From the NCBI GenBank assembly GCA_018265615.1, contig JABLYX010000019.1, positions 1 to 64,000 of the forward strand: 64,000 bases of DNA, given 5' to 3'. This stretch comes from Lentisphaeria bacterium (GTDB lineage Bacteria > Verrucomicrobiota > Lentisphaeria > Victivallales > Victivallaceae). Each line of letters begins with the position of its first letter. Position 1 is the first letter of the stretch. Both the position numbers and the translations under genes were made by a program. The notes beneath the pieces were generated by a model, which did not search any database, was not told where the DNA came from, and saw only the letters and a list, made by a program, of their open reading frames with translations. Shown here in pieces: positions 26,116-35,461 of this stretch.

Positions 26116-27864
26116 TCAGTTGGTTTCCGTTTCAAGCCGGCGCCGGAAAAAACGTTTCCGGCAGACGAAATTGCGCACGGCGAAGAGCCACCATGCCGCA
26201 CACCCGAGCGCGAGCAGCAGCACGAACCATTCGCCGAACCGGACGAAAAAAGTGCTCCCGGGCCGCGTCGGAACGCTGACCGCGACCGTGCGGATCCCGC
26301 GCCCGCGCCGCAGCTCAGGCCGCTTCCCGGGCCCGGGAACCTCGAGCACCTGCGTGATCTCCCCGGTCGGAAGCACGACGAGCGAGCCGCCGTTGTTCCC
26401 GCAGCGGACCATGGAGAGGCCCGTCTCAACCGCGCGCATGACGGCGTTCGCGAGATGCTGCTCGGGTTCGCTGCTGGCCGGATACCACGCATCGTTCGAG
26501 ATCACCACAAGCACGTTCGCGCCGCGCAGCGCGAACGCGCGGGTCAGGTAGCTGAAGATCCCCTCGTAGCAGATCGCGACTCCGGCGCGCACCCCGTCCC
26601 CGAGCGGAACCGGGTTGAAATTCGTGCCGGGCGCAAGGTCGCGGCTCATATCGATGCGCCGGATGACGAACTCCGGCAGGATGCTGCGGAACGGCACATA
26701 CTCGCCGAACGGCACCCTGTGGATCTTGTCATATTTGTGCAGAAGTTTGCCCGATCCGTCGAAATGCAGCGCGCTGTTGGTCACTTTCAGGTTCCTGCCG
26801 TCCGGCGGCAGCGGATCCTGAAAATCGATCGCGCCGATCAGCATCGGAACGCGGCAGGAGAGCGCAAGCGCCTGAACCACTCCGCGGAACTGCGCCGAAA
26901 CCGGGTGCGCCGCGCGGAACGGAACCGGCACCGCCGACTCCGGCCAGATCACGATATCGGGCTTCGGCTCGCGCGTCATCGCCTCCCGCGCGAGCGCGGC
27001 ATAGATGTCGAGCGCCTCCTTCGCCTCGCCGATGTTCGCGCTGCGCCGCTGCGAGATATCGCCCTGCAGCAGCGTCGGGAACCAGTTCGCCCGCCCGGCC
27101 GGAACGCGGCTGAGATAGAGCAGGAGCCCGGCCGCATGCAGCAGTGCGAAGAAGGCCGCCGCGAGCAGCAGCAGCTTCACGCCCGGCAGCCGGAAGCGCA
27201 CCGCGGCCGCCGTGCCGAGCGCGGTTCCGGAAAAGGCGACCGTGAACATGATCCCGAAGTGCCCGGTGAACGACGTGAGCTGGATCAGCGGGATGTCGCG
27301 CCACATCGTGATTGAAAGGTCGTTCCACGGGAACAGCCGCGACCGGGTCCACTCGACGAGCGTATAAAGCGCCGCGGCGCCCGCCGCAAAAACGAGCAGC
27401 CGCCCGAACGCCTTCGCCGTGCCGAGAAATTTCATGCGCGACTCATATCCTTCGAGCTCGACGGCGGCGGGAAACACCGTGTTGCGCCAGAGGAACGGCA
27501 GAAGCGCGGCCCAGGCGGCGGGCCAGAGCGAGATGGCCCACGGCATGAGGAACGGAATCACCGGATCGATCTCCCGCAGAAAGCGGAAAGCGAAAAGCGA
27601 CCAGCCGAAGCCCCAGACGTAGCCGCAGAGCGCCGTGAACTTCCAGCGCGAGCGGCAGGCGACGGCGACGACCGGGGCGAGCGCGGCGAGCGCGAGGAAA
27701 CTCCAGTTCAGCGGCGGCAGCGCGGCAGCGAAGCAGCCGCCCCCCGCAAAGCAGCCGAGCAGATCGAGCAGGCGGAAGCGAAGCGCCGCGCGGCGGACTT
27801 CATTCGGCTCTTTTTTAGCCGTTTCTTTCGGTTCCCGGGAAAAAATCTTGCGTAATTTCAACAT
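26116..27864 (-). CDS. lnt: Apolipoprotein N-acyltransferase
   Basis: This 582-residue inner membrane enzyme adds the third acyl chain to the N-terminal cysteine of lipoproteins. The start at ATG 27864 has a GGGAA ribosome site; an upstream extension is not supported. The N-terminal half has about six to eight hydrophobic segments. The C-terminal nitrilase-like domain holds the catalytic residues: Glu in IVIWPESAVP, Lys in HKYDKIHRVPFGEYVPF and Cys in AICYEGIFS. A final helix (WFVLLLALGCAAWWLF) anchors the end. It heads a six-gene operon and is divergent from nadB. Confidence 0.93.
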   Translation of the reverse strand: MLKLRKIFSREPKETAKKEPNEVRRAALRFRLLDLLGCFAGGGCFAAALPPLNWSFLALAALAPVVAVACRSRWKFTALCGYVWGFGWSLFAFRFLREIDPVIPFLMPWAISLWPAAWAALLPFLWRNTVFPAAVELEGYESRMKFLGTAKAFGRLLVFAAGAAALYTLVEWTRSRLFPWNDLSITMWRDIPLIQLTSFTGHFGIMFTVAFSGTALGTAAAVRFRLPGVKLLLLAAAFFALLHAAGLLLYLSRVPAGRANWFPTLLQGDISQRRSANIGEAKEALDIYAALAREAMTREPKPDIVIWPESAVPVPFRAAHPVSAQFRGVVQALALSCRVPMLIGAIDFQDPLPPDGRNLKVTNSALHFDGSGKLLHKYDKIHRVPFGEYVPFRSILPEFVIRRIDMSRDLAPGTNFNPVPLGDGVRAGVAICYEGIFSYLTRAFALRGANVLVVISNDAWYPASSEPEQHLANAVMRAVETGLSMVRCGNNGGSLVVLPTGEITQVLEVPGPGKRPELRRGRGIRTVAVSVPTRPGSTFFVRFGEWFVLLLALGCAAWWLFAVRNFVCRKRFFRRRLETETN

Positions 27865-27880
27865 TTCGGAACGATTCCCA

Positions 27881-27913
27881 TTGACATAAACATGCTTTCG
27901 GTGTAATTTACAC
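27881..27913 (+). promoter_or_regulatory. nadB promoter with palindromic operator on the -10
   Basis: TTGACA (27881-27886) and TAATTT (27904-27909) are 17 bp apart. The -10 lies inside a perfect 13-bp palindrome GTGTAATTTACAC (27901-27913). A repressor bound there would block nadB, and possibly the divergent lnt promoter. The regulator is not in the window. Confidence 0.6.
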
Positions 27914-28029
27914 TGCTTTGCAGATAAATTCAAAAGATCCGCCGGATTTATCGCAGGAAAGAGGAGTCATATATCGTGCCCGCCTCCGGAAACGAGGCGC
28001 CGCCGGTTTATTAATTGCAGAAAAAAATT

Positions 28030-29682
28030 ATGAAAATCGCAGAAATTCAGGAATTCGACCATCTGGTGATCGGCAGCGGCCTGGCCGGCTTGTCGAGCGC
28101 GCTGCACCTGGCGGAGTCGGGCCGCAGCGTGGCGGTCGTGACCAAGCGGGAAATTTACGAGTGCAACAGCCGGCTCGCCCAGGGCGGCGTCGCCTGTGTG
28201 ATGGACAGCCTCGACACATTCGAAGAGCATGTCAAGGACACGCTCGAAGCCGGAGCGGGGCTCTGCGACGCCGGAGCGGTCCGCGCGATCGTCGAGGCCG
28301 GTCCGGAGGCGATCCGCGAGCTCATCGACCTCGGCGCGAAGTTCACGACCCGCGGCGACCTCGGCTACACCGAGGAGCCGGAGGAGTACGACCTCGGGCG
28401 CGAGGGCGGCCACCACAAACGCCGCATCCTGCACGCCGGGGACATCACCGGCGCGGAGCTCGAGCGCGTGATGATTGAGGCGGTCCGCTCGAAGCCGAAC
28501 ATCACGGTCTTCGAGTTCCATGTCGCAGTCGACCTCGTGGTCAGCTCGCGCCTGAGCCTCGGCGGGACGAACCGCTGCTTCGGCGCATATGTGCTCGACG
28601 AGAAGAGCGGGAACATCGTGACGATCCTTTCAGCCTCCACCACGATCGCGTGCGGCGGTGCAGGCAAGGTCTATCTGTACACGAGCAATCCGGACGTCGC
28701 GTGCGGCTCCGGCGTGGCGATGGCCTACCGGGCCGGGGCGAAGATCGCGAACATGGAGTTCATCCAGTTCCACCCCACGATCCTCTATCACCCGACGATC
28801 CGCTCGTTCCTCATCAGCGAAGCGCTGCGCGGCGAAGGAGCCGTGCTGAAGTGCCGCGAGTCCCGCAATGCCGAGCCGGTCGAATTCATGCAGAAGTACC
28901 ACCCGATGAAGAGCCTTGCGCCGCGCGACGTCGTGGCGCGCGCGATCGACTCGGAGATGAAGCGCACCGGCGAAGAGTGCGTCTACCTCGATATCCGCCA
29001 CCACGATGAAGAGACGCTGCGCCGTCGCTTTCCGAACATCTTCGCGAAGTGCCTCGAAGCGGAAATCAACATGGCGAAGGACCTGATTCCGGTGGTCCCG
29101 GCCGCGCATTTCGTCTGCGGCGGCATCAAAACCGATGTGAACGGCGAGTCGAGCATCCAGGGGCTCTACGCAGTCGGGGAGTCCGGCTGCACAGGGCTGC
29201 ACGGGGCGAACCGCCTCGCGAGCAACAGTTTGCTCGAGGCGCTCGTGGTTTCGAAATTTTCCGCGCGGGAGATCGACCGCAAGTACCCGATGTTTCTGGC
29301 GGGCCGGCCGCCGGCCGAAACAGCGCTGAACTGGACGACCGGGAACGCGATCGATTCCGACGAACAGGTGGTCATCACCCACAACTGGGATGAGATCCGC
29401 CGTTTCATGTGGGATTACGTCGGCATCTACCGCACAAACAAGCGCCTCGAACGCGCGAAAAACCGTATTAAGATGATCCGCAAGGAGATCGAGAAATACT
29501 ACTGGGATTTCCTGGTCACCGCCGAGCTTGTTGAATTGCGCAACATCGCGACGGTCGCGGAGCTCATCATCGATTGTTCGCTCCTGCGGCACGAGAGCCG
29601 CGGGCTACACTATAACGCCGATTATCCATACAAAGACCCCGAACTCGAATGTGTGGATACGGTCATTCAACGGAAACTGTGA
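28030..29682 (+). CDS. nadB: L-aspartate oxidase
   Basis: This 550-residue flavoprotein oxidises L-aspartate to iminoaspartate, the first step of de novo NAD synthesis with NadA. The FAD dinucleotide fold is IGSGLAGLSSALHLAESG. Family motifs include NSRLAQGGVA, the GDLGYTEEPEEYDLGREGGHHKRRILHAGDITG region, and TDVNGESSIQGLYAVGESG with GLHGANRLASNSLLEALV. Start chosen at ATG 28030; a TTG 15 nt earlier is possible and neither has a strong ribosome site. nadA and nadC are not nearby. Confidence 0.93.
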   Translation: MKIAEIQEFDHLVIGSGLAGLSSALHLAESGRSVAVVTKREIYECNSRLAQGGVACVMDSLDTFEEHVKDTLEAGAGLCDAGAVRAIVEAGPEAIRELIDLGAKFTTRGDLGYTEEPEEYDLGREGGHHKRRILHAGDITGAELERVMIEAVRSKPNITVFEFHVAVDLVVSSRLSLGGTNRCFGAYVLDEKSGNIVTILSASTTIACGGAGKVYLYTSNPDVACGSGVAMAYRAGAKIANMEFIQFHPTILYHPTIRSFLISEALRGEGAVLKCRESRNAEPVEFMQKYHPMKSLAPRDVVARAIDSEMKRTGEECVYLDIRHHDEETLRRRFPNIFAKCLEAEINMAKDLIPVVPAAHFVCGGIKTDVNGESSIQGLYAVGESGCTGLHGANRLASNSLLEALVVSKFSAREIDRKYPMFLAGRPPAETALNWTTGNAIDSDEQVVITHNWDEIRRFMWDYVGIYRTNKRLERAKNRIKMIRKEIEKYYWDFLVTAELVELRNIATVAELIIDCSLLRHESRGLHYNADYPYKDPELECVDTVIQRKL

Positions 29683-29691
29683 TCTTCAACC

Positions 29692-30951
29692 ATGAAACAT
29701 GAACTGCCGGTGCCCCGCCACGTCGTCGAGCTGATTTCGGAACTGCAGGAGGCGGGCTATGAATCGTACATCGTCGGCGGAGCGATCCGCGACCTGCTGC
29801 TGGGGCGGGCCCCCAAGGACTTCGACATTTCAACCTCGGCCACGCCGGAAGAGGTGCGCACCGTCTTCGGCCGCCGTTCGGCCAGGATCATCGGGAAGCG
29901 GTTCCGGCTGGTCCATGTGACCTGGAGCGGCGAGCTCTTCGAGGTGAGCACGTTCCGGCAGGCGCCGGTACACAACGGAGCGAACGCGAAAAAGGACGTG
30001 CCGGAGAATCTGATCCTCTCGGACAACTCGTTCGGTACGGCCGAAGAGGATGCGTGGCGGCGTGACTTCACGGTCAACGCGCTCTTCTTCGACCCGGTCA
30101 GGAGTGAACTCATCGACTTCACGGGCAAGGGGGTCGAGGATATCCGGAACCGGGTGGTCCGCGCGATCGGGGACCCCGGGATCCGCTTCGAAGAGGATCC
30201 CGTGCGCATGCTGCGCGCGCTGAAGCTCATCGGGCAATATGACTTCACAATGGAGTCGGCGACGGAAAACGCGCTCTTCGCGCACCTCGAACTGATCCGG
30301 GTCGCCGCCACGTCGCGCCTCGCGCTCGAACTGGAGAAGATCCTCGCAAGCGCCTACGGCGACAAGCATCTTCAGGCGTTCCACGACTACGGGCTGCTGC
30401 CGTTCTTCCTGCCGGAGCTGAACGCCGCGTGGGATACGCCGCACGGCGACTACGCGCTGAATCTGCTGAACGAGCGCAACTGCCGGGTGCGGGAAGGCAT
30501 CTACCGCAACAGCATCTCTCTGGCGATGGCGGCGCTGGCGCTGCCGTTCGTCGAGAAGGAGTGCGAACATAATCCCGGCGAGCTGTGGGCGCCGGGGCCG
30601 GATTCCACGGCCGCGATCCGCGGGGTGCTGGGCCGGCTCTTCAAACCCCAGACGATGATGAACCGCATGACGCTTTCGGCGGAGCGGGTGCTGATTCTGC
30701 AGCCGCTGTTCCGCGACGAAAAGGCGAAGCCGAAGCTGATCGAAACAAAATCATATCCGCACAGCCGCGAGCTCCTGCTGATCCGCACCGCTGTCTCGGA
30801 GGAAGAGACGGCGGCCGTCGAACAACTGTGGCCGCCTGCGCCGCGCCGCCGTTCCGCTTCGATGCGAAGCGAAGAGAGCGAGCGCCCCCCGAAACGCCGC
30901 AGGCGCAGCGGCCGTTCGCGCCGGGGGAAGGAAAAGGAGAAGGAGGCGTAA
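29692..30951 (+). CDS. pcnB: Poly(A) polymerase (PcnB-type nucleotidyltransferase)
   Basis: This 419-residue class II nucleotidyltransferase has the catalytic head YIVGGAIRDLLLGRAPKDFDIS, with the metal-binding aspartates in DFDIS. The flap IGKRFRLVHVTW and RRDFTVNALFFDP follow, then DPVRMLRALKLIGQYDF. The segment IIGKRFRLVHV and the long basic C-terminal tail (RRRRSGRSRRGKEKEKEA) favour poly(A) polymerase over CCA-adding enzyme, since PcnB tails are arginine-rich RNA binders. It starts 9 nt after nadB. Confidence 0.88.
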   Translation: MKHELPVPRHVVELISELQEAGYESYIVGGAIRDLLLGRAPKDFDISTSATPEEVRTVFGRRSARIIGKRFRLVHVTWSGELFEVSTFRQAPVHNGANAKKDVPENLILSDNSFGTAEEDAWRRDFTVNALFFDPVRSELIDFTGKGVEDIRNRVVRAIGDPGIRFEEDPVRMLRALKLIGQYDFTMESATENALFAHLELIRVAATSRLALELEKILASAYGDKHLQAFHDYGLLPFFLPELNAAWDTPHGDYALNLLNERNCRVREGIYRNSISLAMAALALPFVEKECEHNPGELWAPGPDSTAAIRGVLGRLFKPQTMMNRMTLSAERVLILQPLFRDEKAKPKLIETKSYPHSRELLLIRTAVSEEETAAVEQLWPPAPRRRSASMRSEESERPPKRRRRSGRSRRGKEKEKEA

Positions 30952-30955
30952 CGGA

Positions 30956-32305
30956 ATGACGGTTCCGGGAATGAGGTTCTTCCGCCTCCTGCCGCTTCTG
31001 TTGGCGGGCTGCTGTGCATTCGGAGCGGGGGAAAGTGTCCTCACGCACCCCGTGACGGGCAAGCCGGTCGCCTATGGCGGAAAATTCTCAAACGCGAAAG
31101 TGACCGTTCCGGACGCCTACCGGCCCAGGGCGCGTGAGATGCGCGGCGTCTGGGTCGCGACCGTCGAGAACATCGACTTCCCGGCGCACAACAGCGCCGC
31201 CGCGTTCCAGCGCGATTACATCACGGTCGTGAACAACCTGAAAAAAACGAACTTCAACACGATCCTCTTCCAGGTACGGCCGATGAACGACGCGTTCTAC
31301 CCGTCGAAACTGAACCCCTGGTCCCGCTGGATGACGGGGACGGAGGGGAAGTCACTCGGGGGCTTCGACCCGCTCGCATTCATGGTCTCCGAAACGCATA
31401 AGCGCGGCCTCGAATTCCATGCGTGGCTGAATCCGTACCGGATCGTCTCTTCCACAAAGCTGCGCAAGGCGGCTTACCTGAAAACGCTCGACGACAGGAA
31501 TTTCGCGAAACGCAATCCGCATCTCGTGCTCGAGGTCAGGCGGAAAGACGGCACCTACTCGCTGCTGCTGAACCCCGGCGAACCGCGCGTCGTGCGCCAC
31601 ATCCTTGCAACGGTGCAGGAAATCGTGCAGAACTATCCGGTCGATGCGATCCACTTCGACGACTACTTCTACCTTTACGGCGGCGTGGGGGACGCGGACC
31701 ACAACACGTTCCGGCAGTACAACCCGCGCAAACTCACGCTTGAGGAGTGGCGGCGCGCGAACGTCGATGCCGTGATCCGCGGCGTGAAGCAGGAGCTGAC
31801 CGCGCACAATCGCCGGACCGGGCGTAAGGTCGCATTCGGCGTGAGTCCCTTCGGCATCTGGGCGAACCGGAAAAGTATGTCGGCGGGATCACTGACGGGA
31901 GGGCTCCAATCGTTCTTCGCCCAGTATGCGGATACGCGCGGCTGGGTCAAAAAAGGTTGGGTCGACTATATCGTACCGCAGCTCTACTGGCCGTTTTCGA
32001 TGGACGTCGCCGCGTATGCGGCGCTGGCCGACTGGTGGGCGGAGGTCGTAAGGGGGACGGATGTGAATCTGTACATCGGCCACGGCGCCTACCGGCTCGG
32101 CGCGGACCGGAACTGGCACCGCGGAGAGCTGGCGGACCAGCTCCGGTACAATACGAAGCTGCGCGAGGTGGACGGCTCGATCCTCTTCTCCTACCGCAAC
32201 ATCTTCACGCCCTCGAACCAGGTCATGAAGGAGGGCACGGGCAGGATCCTGAACGACTACTGGCGTACGCCGGCGCAGTGCCCGCCCTGCCGGAATGTCC
32301 GCTGA
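30956..32305 (+). CDS. GH10-like (GHL10/DUF187) glycosidase-like lipoprotein
   Basis: This 449-residue protein starts 4 nt after pcnB with a strong AGGAGG site. The N-terminus is a lipoprotein signal (LLPLLLAGCCAFG), so it probably sits in the envelope. The catalytic-like domain starts at MRGVWVATVENIDFP, the DUF187/GHL10 hallmark, and continues with FNTILFQVRPMNDAFYPS, RGLEFHAWLNPYRI, DAIHFDDYFY and FGVSPFGIWAN. Related proteins act on glycans or peptidoglycan-derived oligosaccharides. No carbohydrate-binding module is attached. Confidence 0.88.
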   Translation: MTVPGMRFFRLLPLLLAGCCAFGAGESVLTHPVTGKPVAYGGKFSNAKVTVPDAYRPRAREMRGVWVATVENIDFPAHNSAAAFQRDYITVVNNLKKTNFNTILFQVRPMNDAFYPSKLNPWSRWMTGTEGKSLGGFDPLAFMVSETHKRGLEFHAWLNPYRIVSSTKLRKAAYLKTLDDRNFAKRNPHLVLEVRRKDGTYSLLLNPGEPRVVRHILATVQEIVQNYPVDAIHFDDYFYLYGGVGDADHNTFRQYNPRKLTLEEWRRANVDAVIRGVKQELTAHNRRTGRKVAFGVSPFGIWANRKSMSAGSLTGGLQSFFAQYADTRGWVKKGWVDYIVPQLYWPFSMDVAAYAALADWWAEVVRGTDVNLYIGHGAYRLGADRNWHRGELADQLRYNTKLREVDGSILFSYRNIFTPSNQVMKEGTGRILNDYWRTPAQCPPCRNVR

Positions 32306-32322
32306 TTCTCTTGAAATTCCGT

Positions 32323-32351
32323 TTGCGCCGCCGCGGATAGCGGGATATATT
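32323..32351 (+). promoter_or_regulatory. Candidate promoter of the PHP-AKR-DA1 operon
   Basis: TTGCGC (32323-32328) and TATATT (32346-32351) are 17 bp apart, about 50 nt before the PHP gene start. The -35 is imperfect. Confidence 0.4.
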
Positions 32352-32399
32352 ATCCGGAACGGTATTCAGTCTTGAAGCAACGGAAAGAGGGTCCGGTCC

Positions 32400-33581
32400 A
32401 TGAAAGTCGCGGTCGTCTCGAACCCCCGCCATCGCGCCGGGGACATGATCGAATTCCTGCTCCTGCGGGCAATCCACACGTTCAACAAATTCGTCCCGGC
32501 CGACCTGCTGATCGTCGAAGGCGAGCTCGGTGAAACGGAAACCGGATTCCTGTCGGAGCTGTTCAGGTCGGTGAAGAGCCGCAAGGTTCCGCTGCCGGTC
32601 ATCTGGCCGGCCCGGGACGGAGGCGGCCCCCTGCCCCCGGCGCCGGAGCGGATCGCCGTCAACGGAACGGAGGAGGAGCCGGCGGCGCTCGTCGAGCGGA
32701 TCCGCGCCGCGGCAGGCGGTTTCCCGGAGTTCCGGCGCGCCCCCTTCGAAGCGATACTGGCCGAGCTCGCCGCCGACGGCTCGATCCGGACCGAACGCTG
32801 CGCGATGGCCGTGCCGGAGGTTCCCGGAGTCGGCGACTTCCACGTGCATACCCGCATGGCCTACTGCAGCGAAAACATGGACATCCCGAAGGCGCTCGAA
32901 ATGGCGAAGCTTTCGAATGTCGGGACGGTCGCGTTCACCGAACACTCCGGCCAGCTCTATTTTGAAGCTCCCGACTACTGGAGCGGCCGCTACGTCTGGC
33001 GCACGCGCGGCATGACCGGCGGCTGCCCCGTCATCCGCCGCATGGAGGGATATGAGGAGACGCTCCGGCAGGGGGCGCGCTCCGGGCGCTTTCTGCACGG
33101 CTTCGAGCTCGACGTCGACCGCAACGGCGACGTGGCGCTCGACGGGGCGGACCGCCGTCTCGCGCAGGTGCGGCTCGGCGCCGTGCATCACATGGCGGAA
33201 AAGTACGACCCGCACATCGCCTCCCGGCAATTCCTGTACTGCACGGAGTCGCTGCTGAAATACGGCGTCCACATTCTCGCGCACCCGTTCCGCATCTTCG
33301 CGTGGTCCGGCCTGCCGAAGGCGCCGGAGCTCTTCGAGCCGGTCGCGGAGCTGCTGAGGCGGTACGGCGCGGCGGCGGAGATCAACTTCCATCAGAACGA
33401 CCCCGAGCCGGAATTCTTCGAGCTCTGCCTGAAGAAAGGCGTGAAGCTTTCGCTCGGCAGCGATTCGCACAACCTCTACGAGGTCGGATTCTTCCTGCCG
33501 CACTTCCGTTTCCTCAAAAAACTCGGAGTCGCGGGGCGGCTCGACGAGGTATTGTTCCAGTTCAAAGAAAACATAAAATAA
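32400..33581 (+). CDS. PHP-domain phosphoesterase with extra N-terminal domain
   Basis: This 393-residue protein has a PHP domain from about residue 142: DFHVHTRMAYCSENMD, AFTEHSGQ, HPFRIF and GSDSHNL supply the expected metal ligands. The first 140 or so residues (AVVSNPRHRAGDMIEFLLLRA onward) are not part of PHP and were not recognised. They look like a small alpha/beta domain. The PHP family includes histidinol phosphatase and nucleic acid or phosphosugar phosphatases. The substrate is unknown. Confidence 0.8.
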   Translation: MKVAVVSNPRHRAGDMIEFLLLRAIHTFNKFVPADLLIVEGELGETETGFLSELFRSVKSRKVPLPVIWPARDGGGPLPPAPERIAVNGTEEEPAALVERIRAAAGGFPEFRRAPFEAILAELAADGSIRTERCAMAVPEVPGVGDFHVHTRMAYCSENMDIPKALEMAKLSNVGTVAFTEHSGQLYFEAPDYWSGRYVWRTRGMTGGCPVIRRMEGYEETLRQGARSGRFLHGFELDVDRNGDVALDGADRRLAQVRLGAVHHMAEKYDPHIASRQFLYCTESLLKYGVHILAHPFRIFAWSGLPKAPELFEPVAELLRRYGAAAEINFHQNDPEPEFFELCLKKGVKLSLGSDSHNLYEVGFFLPHFRFLKKLGVAGRLDEVLFQFKENIK

Positions 33582-33593
33582 GGAAGAATGAAC

Positions 33594-34586
33594 ATGTTTT
33601 ATAAACCGGATGAAAGCCGCTATTCGGCCATGAGCTTCCGCCGCTGCGGAAAAAGCGGACTGAAGCTCCCGGCCGTCTCTCTCGGGCTCTGGCACAACTT
33701 CGGCAGCGCCGACGTCTACGACAACGCCCGCGCGATGGCGCAGACCGCCTTCGACCTCGGCATCACGCACTTCGACCTCGCGAACAACTACGGGCCGGAA
33801 CCGGGCTCGGCGGAGATCACCTTCGGCCGCATCCTGAAACAGGACCTCGCGCCGTTCCGCGACGAGCTCGTGATTTCGAGCAAGGCCGGCTATACGATGT
33901 GGCCCGGACCGTACGGCGACTGGGGTTCGCGCAAATACCTCGTCGCAAGCTGCGAACAGAGCTTGAAGCGCATGAACCTGGAATATGTGGACATCTTCTA
34001 CCACCACCGCTACGATCCCGAGACCCCGATCGAGGAGTCGATGGGGGCGCTCGACCATCTTGTGCGCTCCGGCAAGGCGCTCTACGCCGGGATATCGAAC
34101 TATCCGCCGGAAAAAGCCGCCGAAGCGTTCCGGATCCTGCGCGAGCTCGGCACGCCGTGCGTGCTGCACCAGATCCCGTACAACATGCTGAACCGCTCGC
34201 ACGAGCAGCAGGGCTCGTTCCGGCTCCTCGAAAAGGAGGGCGTCGGCGGCATCGTCTTTTCGCCGCTCGCGCAGGGACTCCTGACGAACCGCTATCTCGA
34301 GGGAATTCCGAAGGATTCGCGGGTCATGCGCAACGGGTTCCTCAAGAAGGAGGCGCTGACCCCCGCCGTGCTTGCGAAGATCGGCAAGCTCAACGCGGTC
34401 GCGTCCGGCCGCGGCCAGACACTGGCCGAAATGGCGATCGCCTGGCTGCTGAACCGCCCCGGCGTAACCTCGGCCCTGATCGGCGCGAGCCGGCCGGAGC
34501 AGATCCGCGACGTCGTCGCGGGGCTCGGGAAGCTCGACTTCCCGACGAACGAGCTCGTGCACATCGACGCGATCCTCGCGGAGTAG
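33594..34586 (+). CDS. Aldo/keto reductase (YghZ-like)
   Basis: This 330-residue NADPH-dependent oxidoreductase starts at the second ATG (33594), which has AGGAAG at proper spacing; the ATG at 33588 is too close to it. Motifs are FDLANNYGPEPGSAEITFGR (catalytic Asp and Tyr), the Lys of ISSKAGYTMWPGPYG, VDIFYHHRYDPETP (His), and GASRPEQI. The RYDPETP and GPYGDWGSRKYL segments match the YghZ/L-glyceraldehyde-3-phosphate reductase and Kv-beta-like branch. It is co-directional with the PHP gene. Confidence 0.9.
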   Translation: MFYKPDESRYSAMSFRRCGKSGLKLPAVSLGLWHNFGSADVYDNARAMAQTAFDLGITHFDLANNYGPEPGSAEITFGRILKQDLAPFRDELVISSKAGYTMWPGPYGDWGSRKYLVASCEQSLKRMNLEYVDIFYHHRYDPETPIEESMGALDHLVRSGKALYAGISNYPPEKAAEAFRILRELGTPCVLHQIPYNMLNRSHEQQGSFRLLEKEGVGGIVFSPLAQGLLTNRYLEGIPKDSRVMRNGFLKKEALTPAVLAKIGKLNAVASGRGQTLAEMAIAWLLNRPGVTSALIGASRPEQIRDVVAGLGKLDFPTNELVHIDAILAE

Positions 34587-34593
34587 CGTTCTC

Positions 34594-35457
34594 ATGCGCG
34601 GCATATTCGCACTCATCCTGTGCCTGCTGCCGGTCATCGCGCAGGCGCTCTCCTGCGCCGTGTGCGGCCGGGAGATCAAAGGGCAGTACCTGCGCTCCGG
34701 CGGCAGGGTCCTCTGCTCCGGGGAGTGCTGGGAGAAGCTCCTGCCGCACTGCTCCCTCTGCGACGCGCCGCTGGCCGGACGGTACCTGATGTTCAAATCC
34801 GGCGGGGAGAAGCATCTGTACTGCCTGAAGTGCTCGGAGCTGCCGCGCTGCTTCTCCTGCGATCTGCCGACAGACGGCAGAGCGCTCCCCGACGGCCGCG
34901 TCTTCTGCCGCGCCTGTTCGAAGGACGCGGTCACGGATCAGGGGGAAGCTGAAACGCTCTACCGGCAGGCGGAGGCCGATGCGTTCCGGATCATCGGCTC
35001 CTCCGGGTGCGGCCGCACCCGGTTCGTCCTCTGCGACCTCGAAACCCTGAATCACGGGCGCAAAGTCGAAAAGGGGGAGAAATTCGAGCTCGGGCGCTGC
35101 CAGTATGAGTACCGGACCCGGGGCCTCCCCGGCCGCCCCCCGAAAACCGTTTCGGAGAAATGCACGGTCTACATCCTCGACTCGCTCCCGAAGGCCCAGT
35201 TCATCGAGGTCGCCGCGCACGAGGCCGCGCACGACTGGCTGAACCACCATACAAAGGATGTTCCCCCGCTCTGGAACGAGGGGTTTGCGGAATATATCGC
35301 AAGCCTTGTGAACAAACAACACGGGAACAGCTCACGGAACCTGCGCATGGAGGAGAATGAAGACCCCGTCTATGGCGCCGGCTACCGCACGGTCCGCGAC
35401 TACGCCGAAAAGCACGGCTTTGCCGCCCTGCTCGCCCGGCTGAAAGGGAAGTGGTGA
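34594..35457 (+). CDS. Secreted LIM-like/DA1-like zinc metallopeptidase
   Basis: This 287-residue protein has a signal peptide (ALILCLLPVIAQA), then three LIM-like zinc-binding cysteine pairs: CAVCG..CSGEC, CSLCD..CLKC and CFSCD..CRAC (residues about 20-110). The C-terminal half carries a zincin motif HEAAHDWLNHH followed by LWNEGFAEYIASLV, supplying HExxH and a downstream Glu. This order, LIM domain then peptidase, matches plant DA1 peptidases, which are cytosolic and ubiquitin-dependent. A secreted bacterial member must have other substrates. It lies 7 nt after the aldo-keto reductase. Confidence 0.8.
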   Translation: MRGIFALILCLLPVIAQALSCAVCGREIKGQYLRSGGRVLCSGECWEKLLPHCSLCDAPLAGRYLMFKSGGEKHLYCLKCSELPRCFSCDLPTDGRALPDGRVFCRACSKDAVTDQGEAETLYRQAEADAFRIIGSSGCGRTRFVLCDLETLNHGRKVEKGEKFELGRCQYEYRTRGLPGRPPKTVSEKCTVYILDSLPKAQFIEVAAHEAAHDWLNHHTKDVPPLWNEGFAEYIASLVNKQHGNSSRNLRMEENEDPVYGAGYRTVRDYAEKHGFAALLARLKGKW

Positions 35458-35461
35458 AAAG

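Noticed and set aside
32223..34934. A 903-codon antisense frame across the PHP, AKR and DA1 genes
   Set aside because: It spans three well-supported plus-strand genes and shows no recognisable domain.
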